From Clostridiales bacterium UBA4698 (GTDB taxonomy: Bacteria > Bacillota > Clostridia > TANB77 > UBA1234): a DNA stretch of 64,000 nucleotides. The stretch's first letter is position 1. Each line of letters starts with the position of its first letter. Below the pieces are notes generated by a model. The model worked only from the letters and a program-made list of their open reading frames with translations. It was not told the origin of the DNA and made no database searches. The stretch is from assembly GCA_002404755.1 (NCBI GenBank), contig DHKI01000014.1, positions 1 to 64,000 on the forward strand. Direction: 5' to 3'. Of this stretch, positions 1 to 10,684 are shown piece after piece. A program made the translations under genes and the position numbers.

Positions 1-58
1 GACATTTTCAAAAATGATTGACATTATTATTATACAGTGTTTTATTTAGTCACTTTTC

Positions 59-1735
59 TTATTTTGCCTCATTTATTTTCTTTAATTCTTCAAATCTCTT
101 AACTTTATTAGTTGTTGTTTTTATTAACGGTTCATCTGTTAATATCATGCTTTTTATATATTTATATGTAGGCATTTCTTTGTTTACCTTCTTAATATTT
201 TCCCAGAAATATTCTTCTAGTTCTTCATCTTGTATTACTCCTAATTTATCCAAAACAGCATCTTTATCATACACTATTTTTACTCTTACCTCAACATCGC
301 CATCCTTGTCTTTGCCACCATAAACCATTGACTCTTTTACGCAATCTATTCTGTTTACTAATGCTTCTAATTCCTCAGGGAATATGTTTTTACCGTTTTT
401 TAGCACGATAACATCTTTTTTTCTACCTGTTATGTATAAGAAACCATCTTCATCAACTCTGCCTAAGTCTCCTGTTTTAAACCATCCATGTGATAGTACC
501 TTTTTAGTTTCCTCATCATTCTTATAGTATCCAAGCATTACATTAGGTCCTTTTACAAGAATTTCACCAATTCCATCGGCATTTGGTTCATCAATTTTTA
601 CTTCGTTTTTCTTCATCGGTTTTCCTACACTACCATTTCTTGAAAACTCTATATTCTCTACAGACACAACAGGAGATGTTTCTGTAAGGCCATAGCCTTG
701 GTACATTATTATTCCAAAATCATTAAAACCTTTAGCAACCTTTGGATCAATTCCTGCAGCACCACTAACTAGAAATCTAACGTGTCCGCCAAAAGTTTCA
801 TGAATTTGTTTAAATAATTGTTTTCTCATATCTACGCCAACTTTTAAAAGTGCTTCACTTGCTTTTAAGGCAACCTTTACTTGCTTTTCTCTCTTGCCTT
901 GTTCTATCTGTTTCCATACTCTTTTATATATGCTTTCGTACAATGCCGGTACACTTATCATTGCAGAAACTTCGTATTCTTTCATGTTATCAACCATATG
1001 CCTTATTCCATCGCAAAAAGCGATTTTGGCTCCAACGCTTATCGCATATAAGAATCCAGCTGTACATTCAAATGTATGGTGAAGTGGTAAAAATGATAAC
1101 AATGTATCATCTTTGTTAACATCAAGCGTTGCACTGATTTGCTCTATATCTGCACATATATTTTTGTGGGATAACATAACACATTTTGACATAGAAGTTG
1201 TTCCTGATGTAAAAAGCATAAATCTCATTTTTTCATTATCTATTTTTACCTTTTTATATTTACAGTTATTTTTCAAATAACTAACTTTTCCCTCTTCTAT
1301 GCACTTATTCAAGTCTGTGTCCATATTTATGTAATATTTCAATGTTGTTTTTTCATTTTCCTTTAATTTTTTTATTCTGTCCTCATAGATGTTGTCATAA
1401 ATAATCACATCAGCTTCTGCACGTTCTACTAATGAATAAAATTCTTCTTCTGGAAGTGATTTATCTAGCGGAACAACTATTAAATCAGATGTTACTGTTG
1501 CTAAATAACTTACACACCACTCGTATCTATTTTTTGATATTACTATTACTCTGTTATTTTTCATATTCAAATCTAGTAAATATGCTCCTAAAGCCTTTAT
1601 ATCATCTATAAATTTTGAATATTTGATTCCAACAATTTCGCTTCTAAATTTTAGTTTATATGCAACTTCATCTCTATATAACTTTTCTGTATTTTCTAGC
1701 ATATCTCTTAAATCTCTATAATGAACATCTATCAT
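59..1735 (-). CDS. AMP-forming acyl-CoA synthetase (probable long-chain fatty acid CoA ligase)
   Basis: Adenylate-forming ligase that activates a carboxylate with ATP and transfers it to CoA; long-chain fatty acids are the most likely substrate from overall similarity. The 558-residue protein shows the P-loop FTSGTTSMSK at about 175-184, YGLTETSP in the middle, TGDLGR and the GRKKDVI hinge in the last third, and the C-terminal lysine region TTTNKVKR. Length is usual for the family. AGGAGG lies a few bases before the ATG. It stands alone downstream of enolase, separated by a hairpin terminator. Substrate specificity cannot be read from the sequence. Confidence 0.88.
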   Translation of the reverse strand: MIDVHYRDLRDMLENTEKLYRDEVAYKLKFRSEIVGIKYSKFIDDIKALGAYLLDLNMKNNRVIVISKNRYEWCVSYLATVTSDLIVVPLDKSLPEEEFYSLVERAEADVIIYDNIYEDRIKKLKENEKTTLKYYINMDTDLNKCIEEGKVSYLKNNCKYKKVKIDNEKMRFMLFTSGTTSMSKCVMLSHKNICADIEQISATLDVNKDDTLLSFLPLHHTFECTAGFLYAISVGAKIAFCDGIRHMVDNMKEYEVSAMISVPALYESIYKRVWKQIEQGKREKQVKVALKASEALLKVGVDMRKQLFKQIHETFGGHVRFLVSGAAGIDPKVAKGFNDFGIIMYQGYGLTETSPVVSVENIEFSRNGSVGKPMKKNEVKIDEPNADGIGEILVKGPNVMLGYYKNDEETKKVLSHGWFKTGDLGRVDEDGFLYITGRKKDVIVLKNGKNIFPEELEALVNRIDCVKESMVYGGKDKDGDVEVRVKIVYDKDAVLDKLGVIQDEELEEYFWENIKKVNKEMPTYKYIKSMILTDEPLIKTTTNKVKRFEELKKINEAK

Positions 1736-1817
1736 CTATATTTTCCTCCTATTCATCTTTTAACATTACTATGATATACCGAAATACTCAAATTTGCAAG
1801 TTTTTATTATGCTTAAA

Positions 1818-1840
1818 GGGGCGACCGACTGGTCAGCCCC
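1818..1840 (-). terminator. Terminator after enolase
   Basis: On the minus strand GGGGC and GACC pair with GGTC and GCCCC around a four-base loop with one bulged T, followed by TTTAAGC. It lies just beyond the enolase stop codon. Confidence 0.6.
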
Positions 1841-1852
1841 ATTTTATATAAA

Positions 1853-3104
<1,252 letters not shown>

Positions 3105-3178
3105 TCATCCCTTCCTGTTTTTTAAATCAATAATAATATATCCATTTTTTAACTTTATATTACATCTCTTAAAAGCAG

Positions 3179-3207
3179 AAAAAACAGACACATAACGTAT
3201 CTGTTTT
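3179..3207 (-). terminator. Terminator of the coiled-coil membrane protein gene
   Basis: AAAACAGA pairs with TCTGTTTT across a short loop, and the minus strand continues into a run of six T. Confidence 0.65.
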
Positions 3208-3232
3208 CTCATTTAATTATGAAACCGAAACT

Positions 3233-3574
3233 TCATCCAACTTTTTCTTCTGTTTTTACCTGGTTTTCAACACTATTTTGCATAGTCTCATGCTTAAGTG
3301 CCACCTTCAACTTCCGATTTTCGGCTTCCAACTCTTCAATTATCAAGTTATTTTCGTATAACTTTTCTTGAATTCTTTGCTCCTTTTGCTCGATTCTTAG
3401 GTTTGTATACCTAAGTTCCTTGGCAAGGTTTGCAACACGTCTGTGAAGAATTTTATTCACCTTCTCCAATTCTATTGATATCCGTTGTTGCTCATTAAAA
3501 GCCCTCGTTTCGCAAATAAGTGCCACACCCAAAATGGCAACAAAGAAAGTAAGAATGACAACCAAAAGAAACAT
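3233..3574 (-). CDS. Small membrane-anchored coiled-coil protein
   Basis: Function not recognised. From the ATG at 3574 the 113-residue product begins with a hydrophobic segment (about residues 1-20), followed by about 80 charged residues rich in Glu, Lys, Arg and Gln with the heptad character of a coiled coil. A start 57 bases further upstream is possible, but GGAGGAGGAG lies directly before 3574. The gene has its own promoter and terminator. Arg codons include two in-frame CGG (at 3314 and 3482), a codon otherwise not seen in ordinary genes of this window. The anchor-plus-rod layout resembles FtsL/DivIC-like proteins but no such assignment is made. Confidence 0.6.
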   Translation of the reverse strand: MFLLVVILTFFVAILGVALICETRAFNEQQRISIELEKVNKILHRRVANLAKELRYTNLRIEQKEQRIQEKLYENNLIIEELEAENRKLKVALKHETMQNSVENQVKTEEKVG

Positions 3575-3663
3575 GCTCCTCCTCCAAATTTTTATTTTCT
3601 TGATAAATAATTTTGCTTTGCCATTAGACATAAGCAATTACATAAATTAAATCCAACAATAAC

Positions 3664-3692
3664 ATTTTATCATAAATTTACATAATTTTCAA
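3664..3692 (-). promoter_or_regulatory. Sigma-A-like promoter of the coiled-coil gene
   Basis: On the minus strand TTGAAA, 17 bases, then TAAAAT, about 90 bases before the chosen start codon. Confidence 0.6.
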
Positions 3693-3761
3693 CTCTTCTT
3701 CTAATTTTTTGCTATACTCCTTGCGAAATCTAGCTTTGCACGTGATAATATTCGAATTTAT

Positions 3762-3790
3762 TTGACAACTTCCTAATAGGCTGGTATACT
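3762..3790 (+). promoter_or_regulatory. Sigma-A-like promoter
   Basis: TTGACA, 17 bases, TATACT: close to consensus, 45 bases before the ATG at 3835. Confidence 0.8.
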
Positions 3791-3834
3791 ATAGACGTCA
3801 GCAACCGTTTTTTTATATGATTGGAGGATACATC

Positions 3835-4065
3835 ATGAAGAAGTTGGCAGAACTACGAAAAAATCCAATGGTCTGTTTCCTTTTGCTTCTATTTACGGCA
3901 ATTGGAACTATAGCGTTTTTCATCGCATTCCTTGAAAGGACAGTTTCAAAGATGTTCGATGAAAAGTGTTTTAACGTCCATTTTTTCGATGACGATGATG
4001 ATGGAGCCGAAGCAAGCCCTGAAGTTATCGTTACGGAAGATGAAGACGAGTATTTAGGTATCTAA
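3835..4065 (+). CDS. Small single-pass membrane protein with acidic tail
   Basis: Unrecognised 76-residue protein. A basic N-terminus (KKLAELRKN) is followed by one hydrophobic segment at about 12-35 and a very acidic C-terminal tail containing DDDDDG and EDEDEY, so the tail probably lies on one membrane face free for a partner or metal. ATG 3835 is preferred over the in-frame ATG at 3817 because GGAGG sits at the right distance. It is a complete stand-alone unit: near-consensus promoter, strong ribosome site and a perfect terminator. It is divergent from the coiled-coil gene at 3233-3574 and the two may act together. Confidence 0.6.
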   Translation: MKKLAELRKNPMVCFLLLLFTAIGTIAFFIAFLERTVSKMFDEKCFNVHFFDDDDDGAEASPEVIVTEDEDEYLGI

Positions 4066-4069
4066 AACA

Positions 4070-4106
4070 AAAATCCCATCATTTTTTTTGATGGGATTTT
4101 TTATAA
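4070..4106 (+). terminator. Rho-independent terminator
   Basis: AAAATCCCATCA pairs with TGATGGGATTTT around a T-loop and is followed by T residues, five bases after the stop codon of the small membrane gene. Confidence 0.9.
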
Positions 4107-4120
4107 CATTTGCAATATCT

Positions 4121-4155
4121 AAAAAGTCCCCTTAGTTTCATTCGCTAAGGGGACT
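4121..4155 (-). terminator. Terminator of the GGGtGRT operon
   Basis: AGTCCCCTTAG and CTAAGGGGACT form an 11-bp stem; on the minus strand it is followed by five T. It lies downstream of the 4246-5253 gene. Confidence 0.85.
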
Positions 4156-4245
4156 CTTCTCTTTAGTTGAAAATTTGTGGCTTACCTATATCAAATTTCA
4201 TTAAACTTTATTTGTTTATATATAGCCTATTTCAAGGCTTTAGCA

Positions 4246-5253
4246 CTATTTCATAGCCTCCTCGACAGCAACTGCAACCGCAACTGTGGCACCAACCATT
4301 GGGTTGTTACCCATACCAATTAGTCCCATCATTTCAACGTGTGCTGGAACTGATGAAGAACCTGCGAATTGTGCATCTGAATGCATTCTTCCCATAGTAT
4401 CTGTCATACCATAAGAAGCAGGTCCTGCTGCCATATTGTCTGGGTGAAGTGTTCTTCCTGTTCCACCACCTGATGCAACTGAGAAGTATTTCTTTCCTTG
4501 CTCAATACATTCTTTCTTATATGTTCCTGCAACTGGATGTTGGAATCTTGTTGGGTTTGTAGAGTTTCCTGTTATTGAAACATCAACGCCCTCTAAGTGC
4601 ATTATTGCAACACCTTCTCTAACATCATTTGCACCATAGCATCTAACTTTTGATCTTTCTCCATCTGAGTATGCTATTTCTTCTAATACTTTTACTTTTC
4701 CTGTAAAGAAATCAAAGTCTGTCTTTACATATGTAAAACCATTTATTCTTGAAATTACTTGTGCAGCATCTTTTCCAAGACCATTTAAGATAACTCTTAG
4801 TGGTTCTTTTCTAACTTTATTAGCTGATTTTGCAATACCAATTGCACCTTCAGCAGCAGCAAAGCTTTCATGTCCTGCTAAGAAAGCAAAACATTTTGTT
4901 TCTTCTGTTAAAAGCATAGATGCTAAATTTCCATGGCCAAGTCCTACTTTTCTGTCATCTGCAACACTTCCTGGTATACAGAATGATTGAAGACCTTCAC
5001 CTATTGCTTTTGCTGCATCGGCAGCTTTTGTACAACCTTTTTTGATTGCTATTGCAGCACCAACTGTATATGCCCAACATGCATTTTCAAAGCAAATTGG
5101 TTGAATACCTTTTACTATATCATATGGATTAAATCCTTTTTCTTTGCATATTTCTAAAGCTTCTTCGCAATCTTTAATTCCATATTTATTAAGTACTGGT
5201 GTAATTTGATCTATTCTTCTTTCATAACCTTCAAATAAACTCATTTTCTTCAT
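4246..5253 (-). CDS. GGGtGRT protein (uncharacterised partner of an Fe-S scaffold protein)
   Basis: Belongs to the family named for the motif GGGtGRT, seen here as SGGGTGRTLHPDN in the C-terminal third. The biochemical role is not established. The 335 residues are soluble, with glycine-rich stretches and the conserved end GLIGMGNNPMVG. ATG 5253 lies only one base after AAGGGA; the next in-frame ATG at 5244 has better spacing. It follows the Fe-S scaffold gene by 17 bases, so the two are one transcript. That pairing is typical of this family and suggests a role in an Fe-S or metal-linked process; the link is inference. Confidence 0.85.
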   Translation of the reverse strand: MKKMSLFEGYERRIDQITPVLNKYGIKDCEEALEICKEKGFNPYDIVKGIQPICFENACWAYTVGAAIAIKKGCTKAADAAKAIGEGLQSFCIPGSVADDRKVGLGHGNLASMLLTEETKCFAFLAGHESFAAAEGAIGIAKSANKVRKEPLRVILNGLGKDAAQVISRINGFTYVKTDFDFFTGKVKVLEEIAYSDGERSKVRCYGANDVREGVAIMHLEGVDVSITGNSTNPTRFQHPVAGTYKKECIEQGKKYFSVASGGGTGRTLHPDNMAAGPASYGMTDTMGRMHSDAQFAGSSSVPAHVEMMGLIGMGNNPMVGATVAVAVAVEEAMK

Positions 5254-5270
5254 TCCCTTCTATATATAAA

Positions 5271-5963
5271 TTATTCTTCTCTAGGATCAATTTTCTTAAC
5301 AGCTTCATCGAATCTACCATATTGTCCGCTAGCTTTTTTAATTGCTTCCATTGGTTCAATTCCTTTTTTGATGTTTTCCATCATCTTTCCTAGATTTACA
5401 TATTTGTATCCTATAATTTGATTGTCTTTATCTAAGCCTATTTCAGTTATGTATCCTTCAGCAAGTTCAAGATATCTTGGTCCTTTAAGCTTTGTGCTAT
5501 ATATTGTTCCAACTTGGCTTCTGTGACCTTTTCCTAAATCTTCAAGTCCTGCTCCTATTGGTAATCCACCCTCTGAAAATGCAGATTGAGATCTACCATA
5601 AACAATTTGTAAGAACAACTCTCTCATAGCTGTATTTATAGCATCACATACAAGGTCTGTATTTAATGCTTCTAGTATTGTTTTTCCAACTAAAATTTCT
5701 CCTGCCATTGCAGCTGAGTGAGTCATACCACTACAACCAACTGTTTCAACTAAAGCTTCCTCAATTATACCATCTTTAATGTTTAATGTAAGTTTGCAAG
5801 CTCCTTGTTGTGGTGCACACCAACCTATACCATGTGTTAAACCAGAGATATCTTTAATCTCTTTTGCCTTAACCCATTTTCCCTCTTCTGGAATTGGTGC
5901 TGGTCCATGATCAACTCCTTTTGCTACTGGACACATGTTTTCTACTTCTTGTGAATAAATCAT
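5271..5963 (-). CDS. Iron-sulfur cluster assembly scaffold-like protein (NifU/IscU-type fold)
   Basis: Likely binds an Fe-S cluster or metal and works with the GGGtGRT protein encoded next. The 230-residue product has conserved cysteines in IGWCAPQQGACKL and VETVGCSGMTHSA, the latter matching the Cys-containing scaffold motif of IscU-like proteins. It differs from canonical IscU/SufU in length and context: no cysteine desulfurase or suf genes are nearby. It is the first gene of a two-gene unit with a GGAGG-type site before the ATG. The exact substrate is unknown. Confidence 0.78.
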   Translation of the reverse strand: MIYSQEVENMCPVAKGVDHGPAPIPEEGKWVKAKEIKDISGLTHGIGWCAPQQGACKLTLNIKDGIIEEALVETVGCSGMTHSAAMAGEILVGKTILEALNTDLVCDAINTAMRELFLQIVYGRSQSAFSEGGLPIGAGLEDLGKGHRSQVGTIYSTKLKGPRYLELAEGYITEIGLDKDNQIIGYKYVNLGKMMENIKKGIEPMEAIKKASGQYGRFDEAVKKIDPREE

Positions 5964-6072
5964 TCTACTTCCTCCTTTTACTTCTTTTTCTATAATTATT
6001 TATCATATGTAACTAAAATTAGTATATCAATTATACACTATAAAAATCAAATACTTTTGCGCTTTCATATTA

Positions 6073-6987
6073 TTAGAAAGAAACACCTGCTAAAGGATTT
6101 TGGATAATAACTTCATCCCCACTTTGAATTCTAGCTCTCATATATACTGTATAATCGTTTTCTGTAATATAATCGCTATCTTCTTTTATTTTCTCTATTT
6201 TTATTTTGTCTCCAATTCTAATGTTCTTCAAGTTTGATGTGTTTTCTTCTGTTTCTAGAACATAATCAATTGATTCAGATGTTACTGTATATTCTTTATC
6301 TTTTACATCTTCGTATTTTGTTTTAACATTTTCTATTTTATTATCTTTTATAATATAGTAACTACCAATCAAAGCACCTTCTCCAAAGTATACAGGCATG
6401 CCTAATATCTTATTTTGATACATTTTCATTTTTATACCATCAAAGTTTGATATTTTTCCTAGCTCTACAATCTCTCCATCTACATATCTATAAAATACGT
6501 TTGATGTTACATCACTTTCATTTGGATTTGATGTAGCAACAAGTTCAACATATTTATCATTTTTATCAACATCAACTATGTAAAATTTTCCGTCAGCATC
6601 AAAATTTACTTTACATTTTGCACCATCTATATCTACTTCATATGTCGCTGTCACAAAATCATCTTCTTGCATTCCTAAAAACTCAATTTTGATTTTTCTT
6701 TCTACTCCATTATCTGCATATTCTCCACTGTAATATGCAACATCTCCTGAATCTTTGCTTAATTCAAGTTCTTTTATTACTTCTAATTCCTTTATGTCTC
6801 CAGAATTAATTAACGAAATGTTTTTATCTTCGTTTCCTTTACTCTCTTTTTCGCTATTAATCTCACCACTTGTGATTTCTGTAATTATTCCATTGTTTTC
6901 TTCATTAGTTTTATTTTCTTTACCGCAACCCGTCAAAAGACAGGCAAGTGCAACTGTTGCAAAGAATATACCTATATACTTTTTCAT
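6073..6987 (-). CDS. Lipoprotein of unknown function
   Basis: The N-terminus has a basic start, a hydrophobic core and the lipobox LTGC with the lipidated Cys at residue 21, so the 304-residue protein should be tethered to the outer face of the membrane. A linker rich in Asn, Glu, Lys and Ser (about 22-70) precedes a beta-rich domain with many Asp, Tyr and Val residues. No catalytic motif is recognised. It stands alone between the GGGtGRT operon and gpmI. A binding or envelope role is possible but not shown. Confidence 0.7.
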   Translation of the reverse strand: MKKYIGIFFATVALACLLTGCGKENKTNEENNGIITEITSGEINSEKESKGNEDKNISLINSGDIKELEVIKELELSKDSGDVAYYSGEYADNGVERKIKIEFLGMQEDDFVTATYEVDIDGAKCKVNFDADGKFYIVDVDKNDKYVELVATSNPNESDVTSNVFYRYVDGEIVELGKISNFDGIKMKMYQNKILGMPVYFGEGALIGSYYIIKDNKIENVKTKYEDVKDKEYTVTSESIDYVLETEENTSNLKNIRIGDKIKIEKIKEDSDYITENDYTVYMRARIQSGDEVIIQNPLAGVSF

Positions 6988-7107
6988 TTATTTACCTCGT
7001 TTCTATTTTGGATTGTGTCCACAATTTTTATTTAGCACACCTAGCCTTAAGCTATTTTAGGTAATGTGTTTTATCATTTTTCACAAATCAGTTTGCTCAT
7101 CCTATTT

Positions 7108-8646
7108 TTAATCTTTTTGTAATAGTGATTCGCCTGTCATCTCTGCAGGTTTTTCTAATCCCATTATATCAAGCATTGTTGGTGATAAATCTGCAAGTTT
7201 TCCACCATCTTTTAACTTTATATTGTTTTCTAGTCCCATTACTATTAGTGGAACTGGTCCTGTTGTATGTGCTGTGTGAGGATCTCCAGTTGTGTAATCT
7301 ATCATTTGTTCTGCGTTTCCATGGTCTGCTGTCACAAGTAAAACTCCGTTTACGCGTCTTACTTCTTCTATTATTCTACCCATACATTCATCGACTGTTT
7401 CAACAGCTTTAACAGCTGCCTCCATAACCCCAGTATGACCAACCATATCGCAATTTGCAAAGTTTAATATGATTACATTGTATGATTGCTTTCTTATAGC
7501 ATCTACAACTTTATCTGTTACTTCATATGCACTCATTTCTGGTTTTAAATCATATGTAGCAACTTTTGGTGATTCTACAAGTATTCTGTCTTCTCCTGGA
7601 TATTTCACTTCATTTCCACCATTGAAGAAGAACGTTACATGAGCATATTTCTCAGTTTCAGCTATTCTAAGTTGTGTTAATCCCATTTTGCTTATGTATT
7701 CACCAAATGTGTTTTCTATTTTTTCTGGTTTAAATGCAACCTCTACATTTGGCATTGTTGCATCATATTCTGTAAAACATACATAATTTACATATTGATA
7801 TTTCTTTTCAAATCCGTTGAAATTCTTATCAACAAATACTCTTGTTATTTCACGAGCTCTATCTGGTCTAAAGTTGAAGAATATTATTGAATCGTTTTGT
7901 TTGATTGTTGCAATTGGTTTATCGTTTTCTGTAATTACTATTGGTTTCACAAACTCGTCAAATTCTTCTCTTTGATAAGCTCCCTCTATTGCATCAATTG
8001 CAGATGTTGCTGTATTGCCCTCGCCTTTTGCAAGCGCATTATATGCAAGCTCAACTCTATCCCATCTCTTATCTCTGTCCATTGCATAATATCTTCCCAT
8101 TATGCTAGCTATTTTTCCAACACCGATTTCTTTTATTTTGTCTTCTAGTTCTGAGATAAAGCTTTCACCAGATGTTGGTGGTGTATCTCTTCCATCTAGG
8201 AAGCAGTGTATATATACATCTTTAAAATCTTCTCTCTTACATAATTCAAGAAGTGCATATAAATGTGAATTATGGCTATGAACTCCTCCGTTTGATAAAA
8301 GTCCGTATAAATGCAAGTTACTGTTTTGTTTTTTACAGTACTTTATTGCATCTAAAAATTCTTTTATCTTAAAGAAATCTCCATCTTCAATTGATTTTGT
8401 TATTCTTGTCAATTCTTGATAAACAACTCTACCAGCACCAATATTAGTGTGTCCTACTTCTGAATTTCCCATTTGTCCATTTGGAAGTCCAACATCAAGT
8501 CCGCTTGTTTTAATCTTTGTGTTTGGACATTGTTTCATTAATGCATCCAAATTAGGTGTTTTAGCAGCCTTTACAGCATTTCCTTCCTCTTTTTCGTTAA
8601 TGCCCCAACCATCTAATATTGCAAGCATTACAAGTTTTTTATCCAT
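7108..8646 (-). CDS. gpmI: 2,3-bisphosphoglycerate-independent phosphoglycerate mutase
   Basis: Converts 3-phosphoglycerate to 2-phosphoglycerate using two metal ions and a phosphoserine intermediate. The 512-residue length is normal. LDGWG near the start holds the first metal ligand (Asp12), QMGNSEVGHTNIG holds the phosphorylated Ser62, and DGRDTPPTSG, FNFRPDRARE, TADHGNAEQM and DPHTAHTTGPVP follow in the usual order. It is the last gene of the gap-pgk-tpiA-gpmI operon, 18 bases after tpiA. Confidence 0.97.
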   Translation of the reverse strand: MDKKLVMLAILDGWGINEKEEGNAVKAAKTPNLDALMKQCPNTKIKTSGLDVGLPNGQMGNSEVGHTNIGAGRVVYQELTRITKSIEDGDFFKIKEFLDAIKYCKKQNSNLHLYGLLSNGGVHSHNSHLYALLELCKREDFKDVYIHCFLDGRDTPPTSGESFISELEDKIKEIGVGKIASIMGRYYAMDRDKRWDRVELAYNALAKGEGNTATSAIDAIEGAYQREEFDEFVKPIVITENDKPIATIKQNDSIIFFNFRPDRAREITRVFVDKNFNGFEKKYQYVNYVCFTEYDATMPNVEVAFKPEKIENTFGEYISKMGLTQLRIAETEKYAHVTFFFNGGNEVKYPGEDRILVESPKVATYDLKPEMSAYEVTDKVVDAIRKQSYNVIILNFANCDMVGHTGVMEAAVKAVETVDECMGRIIEEVRRVNGVLLVTADHGNAEQMIDYTTGDPHTAHTTGPVPLIVMGLENNIKLKDGGKLADLSPTMLDIMGLEKPAEMTGESLLQKD

Positions 8647-8664
8647 ATCTTTTCGTCTCCCTCT

Positions 8665-9414
8665 TTATTTAGTATAATTTACAATTTTACTAAAGTCTTC
8701 TGCATCTAAACTTGCTCCACCAACAAGTCCGCCATCAATATCTGGCATGCTAAATAATTCTTTAGCATTAGAAGATTTAACGCTTCCACCATATTGTATT
8801 ATAATCTCATCGGCTATATCACCATATAAGCTTCTAATCTCTTCTCTTATCCAACTGCAAACTTCATTTGCATCTTCTTTTGAAGCTGTTTTTCCTGTAC
8901 CGATTGCCCATATAGGCTCATATGCTATTATTATTTTCTTAACCTCTTCTTTTTCTAGGCCTTCAAAAGCATTCTTTACTTGAGTTGTAACAAAATCTTT
9001 AGTAATTCCTGCTTCTCTTTGTTCTAAAGTTTCACCAACACAAACGATTGGTTTTAAATCATGATTTAAAGTAGCTTTTATTTTTTTATTAACGCTCTCA
9101 TCTGTTTCGGCATAGTATTGTCTTCTTTCAGAATGTCCTATTATAACATATTCTGTTCCAATTTCTTTAAGCATCTTTGGAGAAATTTCGCCTGTGAAAG
9201 CTCCCTTTTCTTCGAAGTGAATATTTTGTGCTCCAACTTTTACATTTGTACCCTTAGCAAGCTCGATTGCATCTGCTAAATCTACAAACGGTACACATAT
9301 TATTACTTCATCTTCTGTATCTTTTACTAAACTCGGAAATGTTTTCATGAATTCTCTTGTTTCAGCAGGTGTCTTATTCATCTTCCAGTTTCCTGCAATA
9401 ACTTTTTTTCTCAT
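8665..9414 (-). CDS. tpiA: Triosephosphate isomerase
   Basis: Interconverts dihydroxyacetone phosphate and glyceraldehyde 3-phosphate. The 249-residue barrel has AGNWKMN with the substrate-binding Lys at about residue 11, IIGHSERR with the catalytic His, AYEPIWAIGTG with the catalytic Glu, and YGGSVK plus GGLVGGASL in the phosphate-binding loops. ATG 9414 gives the family N-terminus MRKKVIAGNWK; an in-frame ATG at 9423 adds three residues and sits closer to the purine-rich AGAAAGAAG, so the true start is between these two. Confidence 0.97.
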   Translation of the reverse strand: MRKKVIAGNWKMNKTPAETREFMKTFPSLVKDTEDEVIICVPFVDLADAIELAKGTNVKVGAQNIHFEEKGAFTGEISPKMLKEIGTEYVIIGHSERRQYYAETDESVNKKIKATLNHDLKPIVCVGETLEQREAGITKDFVTTQVKNAFEGLEKEEVKKIIIAYEPIWAIGTGKTASKEDANEVCSWIREEIRSLYGDIADEIIIQYGGSVKSSNAKELFSMPDIDGGLVGGASLDAEDFSKIVNYTK

Positions 9415-9436
9415 CAAAATCATCTTCTTTCTAAAT

Positions 9437-10618
9437 TTATTTATCTAATAAACAAGCTATGCCTGGTAGTACCTTTCCTTCAATAAATTCAAGTGAAGCT
9501 CCACCACCTGTTGATACGTGTGTCATTTTGCTTGATAGTCCAAATTTTTCAACAGCTGCTGCACTGTCTCCTCCACCGATTATTGTTATTGCATCTTCAT
9601 TTTCAGCTAATGCTTTTGCTATACTAATTGTTCCTGTAGCAAATTTATCTAATTCAGAATATCCAACTGGTCCATTCCAAATTATTGTTTTATATTCTTT
9701 TATTGCTTCTACAAATTTCTTTGTTGATTCAGGACCGATATCTAAACCTTCCCAATCATCAGGAATATCATTTGTTGGAACTATCATTGTTTCAGCATCT
9801 GCAGAAATCTCTTTTGCACATATTGTATCGACTGGCAAATATACAGTAACATTCTTTTCTTTAGCTTTTGCAAGTATTTCTTTTGCTAAATCTAGTTTAT
9901 CATCTTCACAAAGTGACTTTCCTATTCTTCCGCCCATTGCTTTGCTAAATGTATATGCCATTCCACCACCAATCATTAGTCCATCTACTTTGTCTAATAG
10001 ATTTTCAATAACTCCTATTTTTGATGAAACCTTTGCTCCACCAAGTATTGCTAAGAATGGTCTCTTTGGATTATTTAATGCATCTCCCATTATTCCTATT
10101 TCTTTTTGAATCAAGTATCCACATACTGCTGGTAAATAATTTGCAACTCCGGCTGTTGAAGCATGAGCTCTATGTGCTGTACCGAAAGCATCATTTACAT
10201 ATACTTCAGCAAGTGAAGCAAGTTCTTTCGCAAACTCTGGATCATTTGCTTCTTCTTCTGGATGCATACGAACATTTTCAAGTAGCATAACATCTCCATC
10301 TTTTAGCTCAGCAACTTTTGCTCTAGCATCGTTTCCAATTACATCACTTGCAAAAGGAACATCTCTTCCTAATAATTCTGATAATCTCTTTGCAACTGGT
10401 GCAAGTGTTTGCTTGTCCTTTGTTTTTCCAATGTGTGAACAAAGAATTACTCTAGCACCATGGCTCATTAAATACTTAATTGTTGGAAGAGCTTCTCTAA
10501 TTCTTCTATCATCTGTTATTTTTGATTTATCGTTTATATCTAGAGGAACATTAAAATCACATCTTACCAACACTCTTTTTCCATTAACATCAATATCTTC
10601 AATAGTCTTTTTATTCAT
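9437..10618 (-). CDS. pgk: Phosphoglycerate kinase
   Basis: Transfers phosphate from 1,3-bisphosphoglycerate to ADP. The 393 residues show the N-terminal signature [11 protein letters not shown], the substrate-binding LCSHIGKTK and RAHAST motifs, the hinge, the nucleotide-binding [11 protein letters not shown], and the C-terminal [13 protein letters not shown] and [13 protein letters not shown] loops. It is the second gene of the glycolytic operon, about 65 bases after gap with a hairpin between, and 13 bases before tpiA. Confidence 0.97.
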   Translation of the reverse strand: MNKKTIEDIDVNGKRVLVRCDFNVPLDINDKSKITDDRRIREALPTIKYLMSHGARVILCSHIGKTKDKQTLAPVAKRLSELLGRDVPFASDVIGNDARAKVAELKDGDVMLLENVRMHPEEEANDPEFAKELASLAEVYVNDAFGTAHRAHASTAGVANYLPAVCGYLIQKEIGIMGDALNNPKRPFLAILGGAKVSSKIGVIENLLDKVDGLMIGGGMAYTFSKAMGGRIGKSLCEDDKLDLAKEILAKAKEKNVTVYLPVDTICAKEISADAETMIVPTNDIPDDWEGLDIGPESTKKFVEAIKEYKTIIWNGPVGYSELDKFATGTISIAKALAENEDAITIIGGGDSAAAVEKFGLSSKMTHVSTGGGASLEFIEGKVLPGIACLLDK

Positions 10619-10648
10619 ATTTTTATCTCCAATCTATATAGCAAATTT

Positions 10649-10676
10649 AGGGGACGAACTTAGATTTTCGCCCCCT
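10649..10676 (-). other. Hairpin between gap and pgk
   Basis: AGGGG and CGAA pair with TTCG and CCCCT, interrupted by one mismatch, in the gap-pgk spacer. No strong T-run follows on the minus strand, so it may be a partial terminator or an RNA processing or stability element that lets gap be expressed above the rest of the operon. Confidence 0.45.
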
Positions 10677-10684
10677 ATTATATT

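Noticed and set aside
3233..3574. CGG codons in the cassette genes as further +1 sites
   Set aside because: Skipping a base at the ones I tested leads to a stop codon within a few codons, while the zero frame gives a coherent protein, so they are read in frame.
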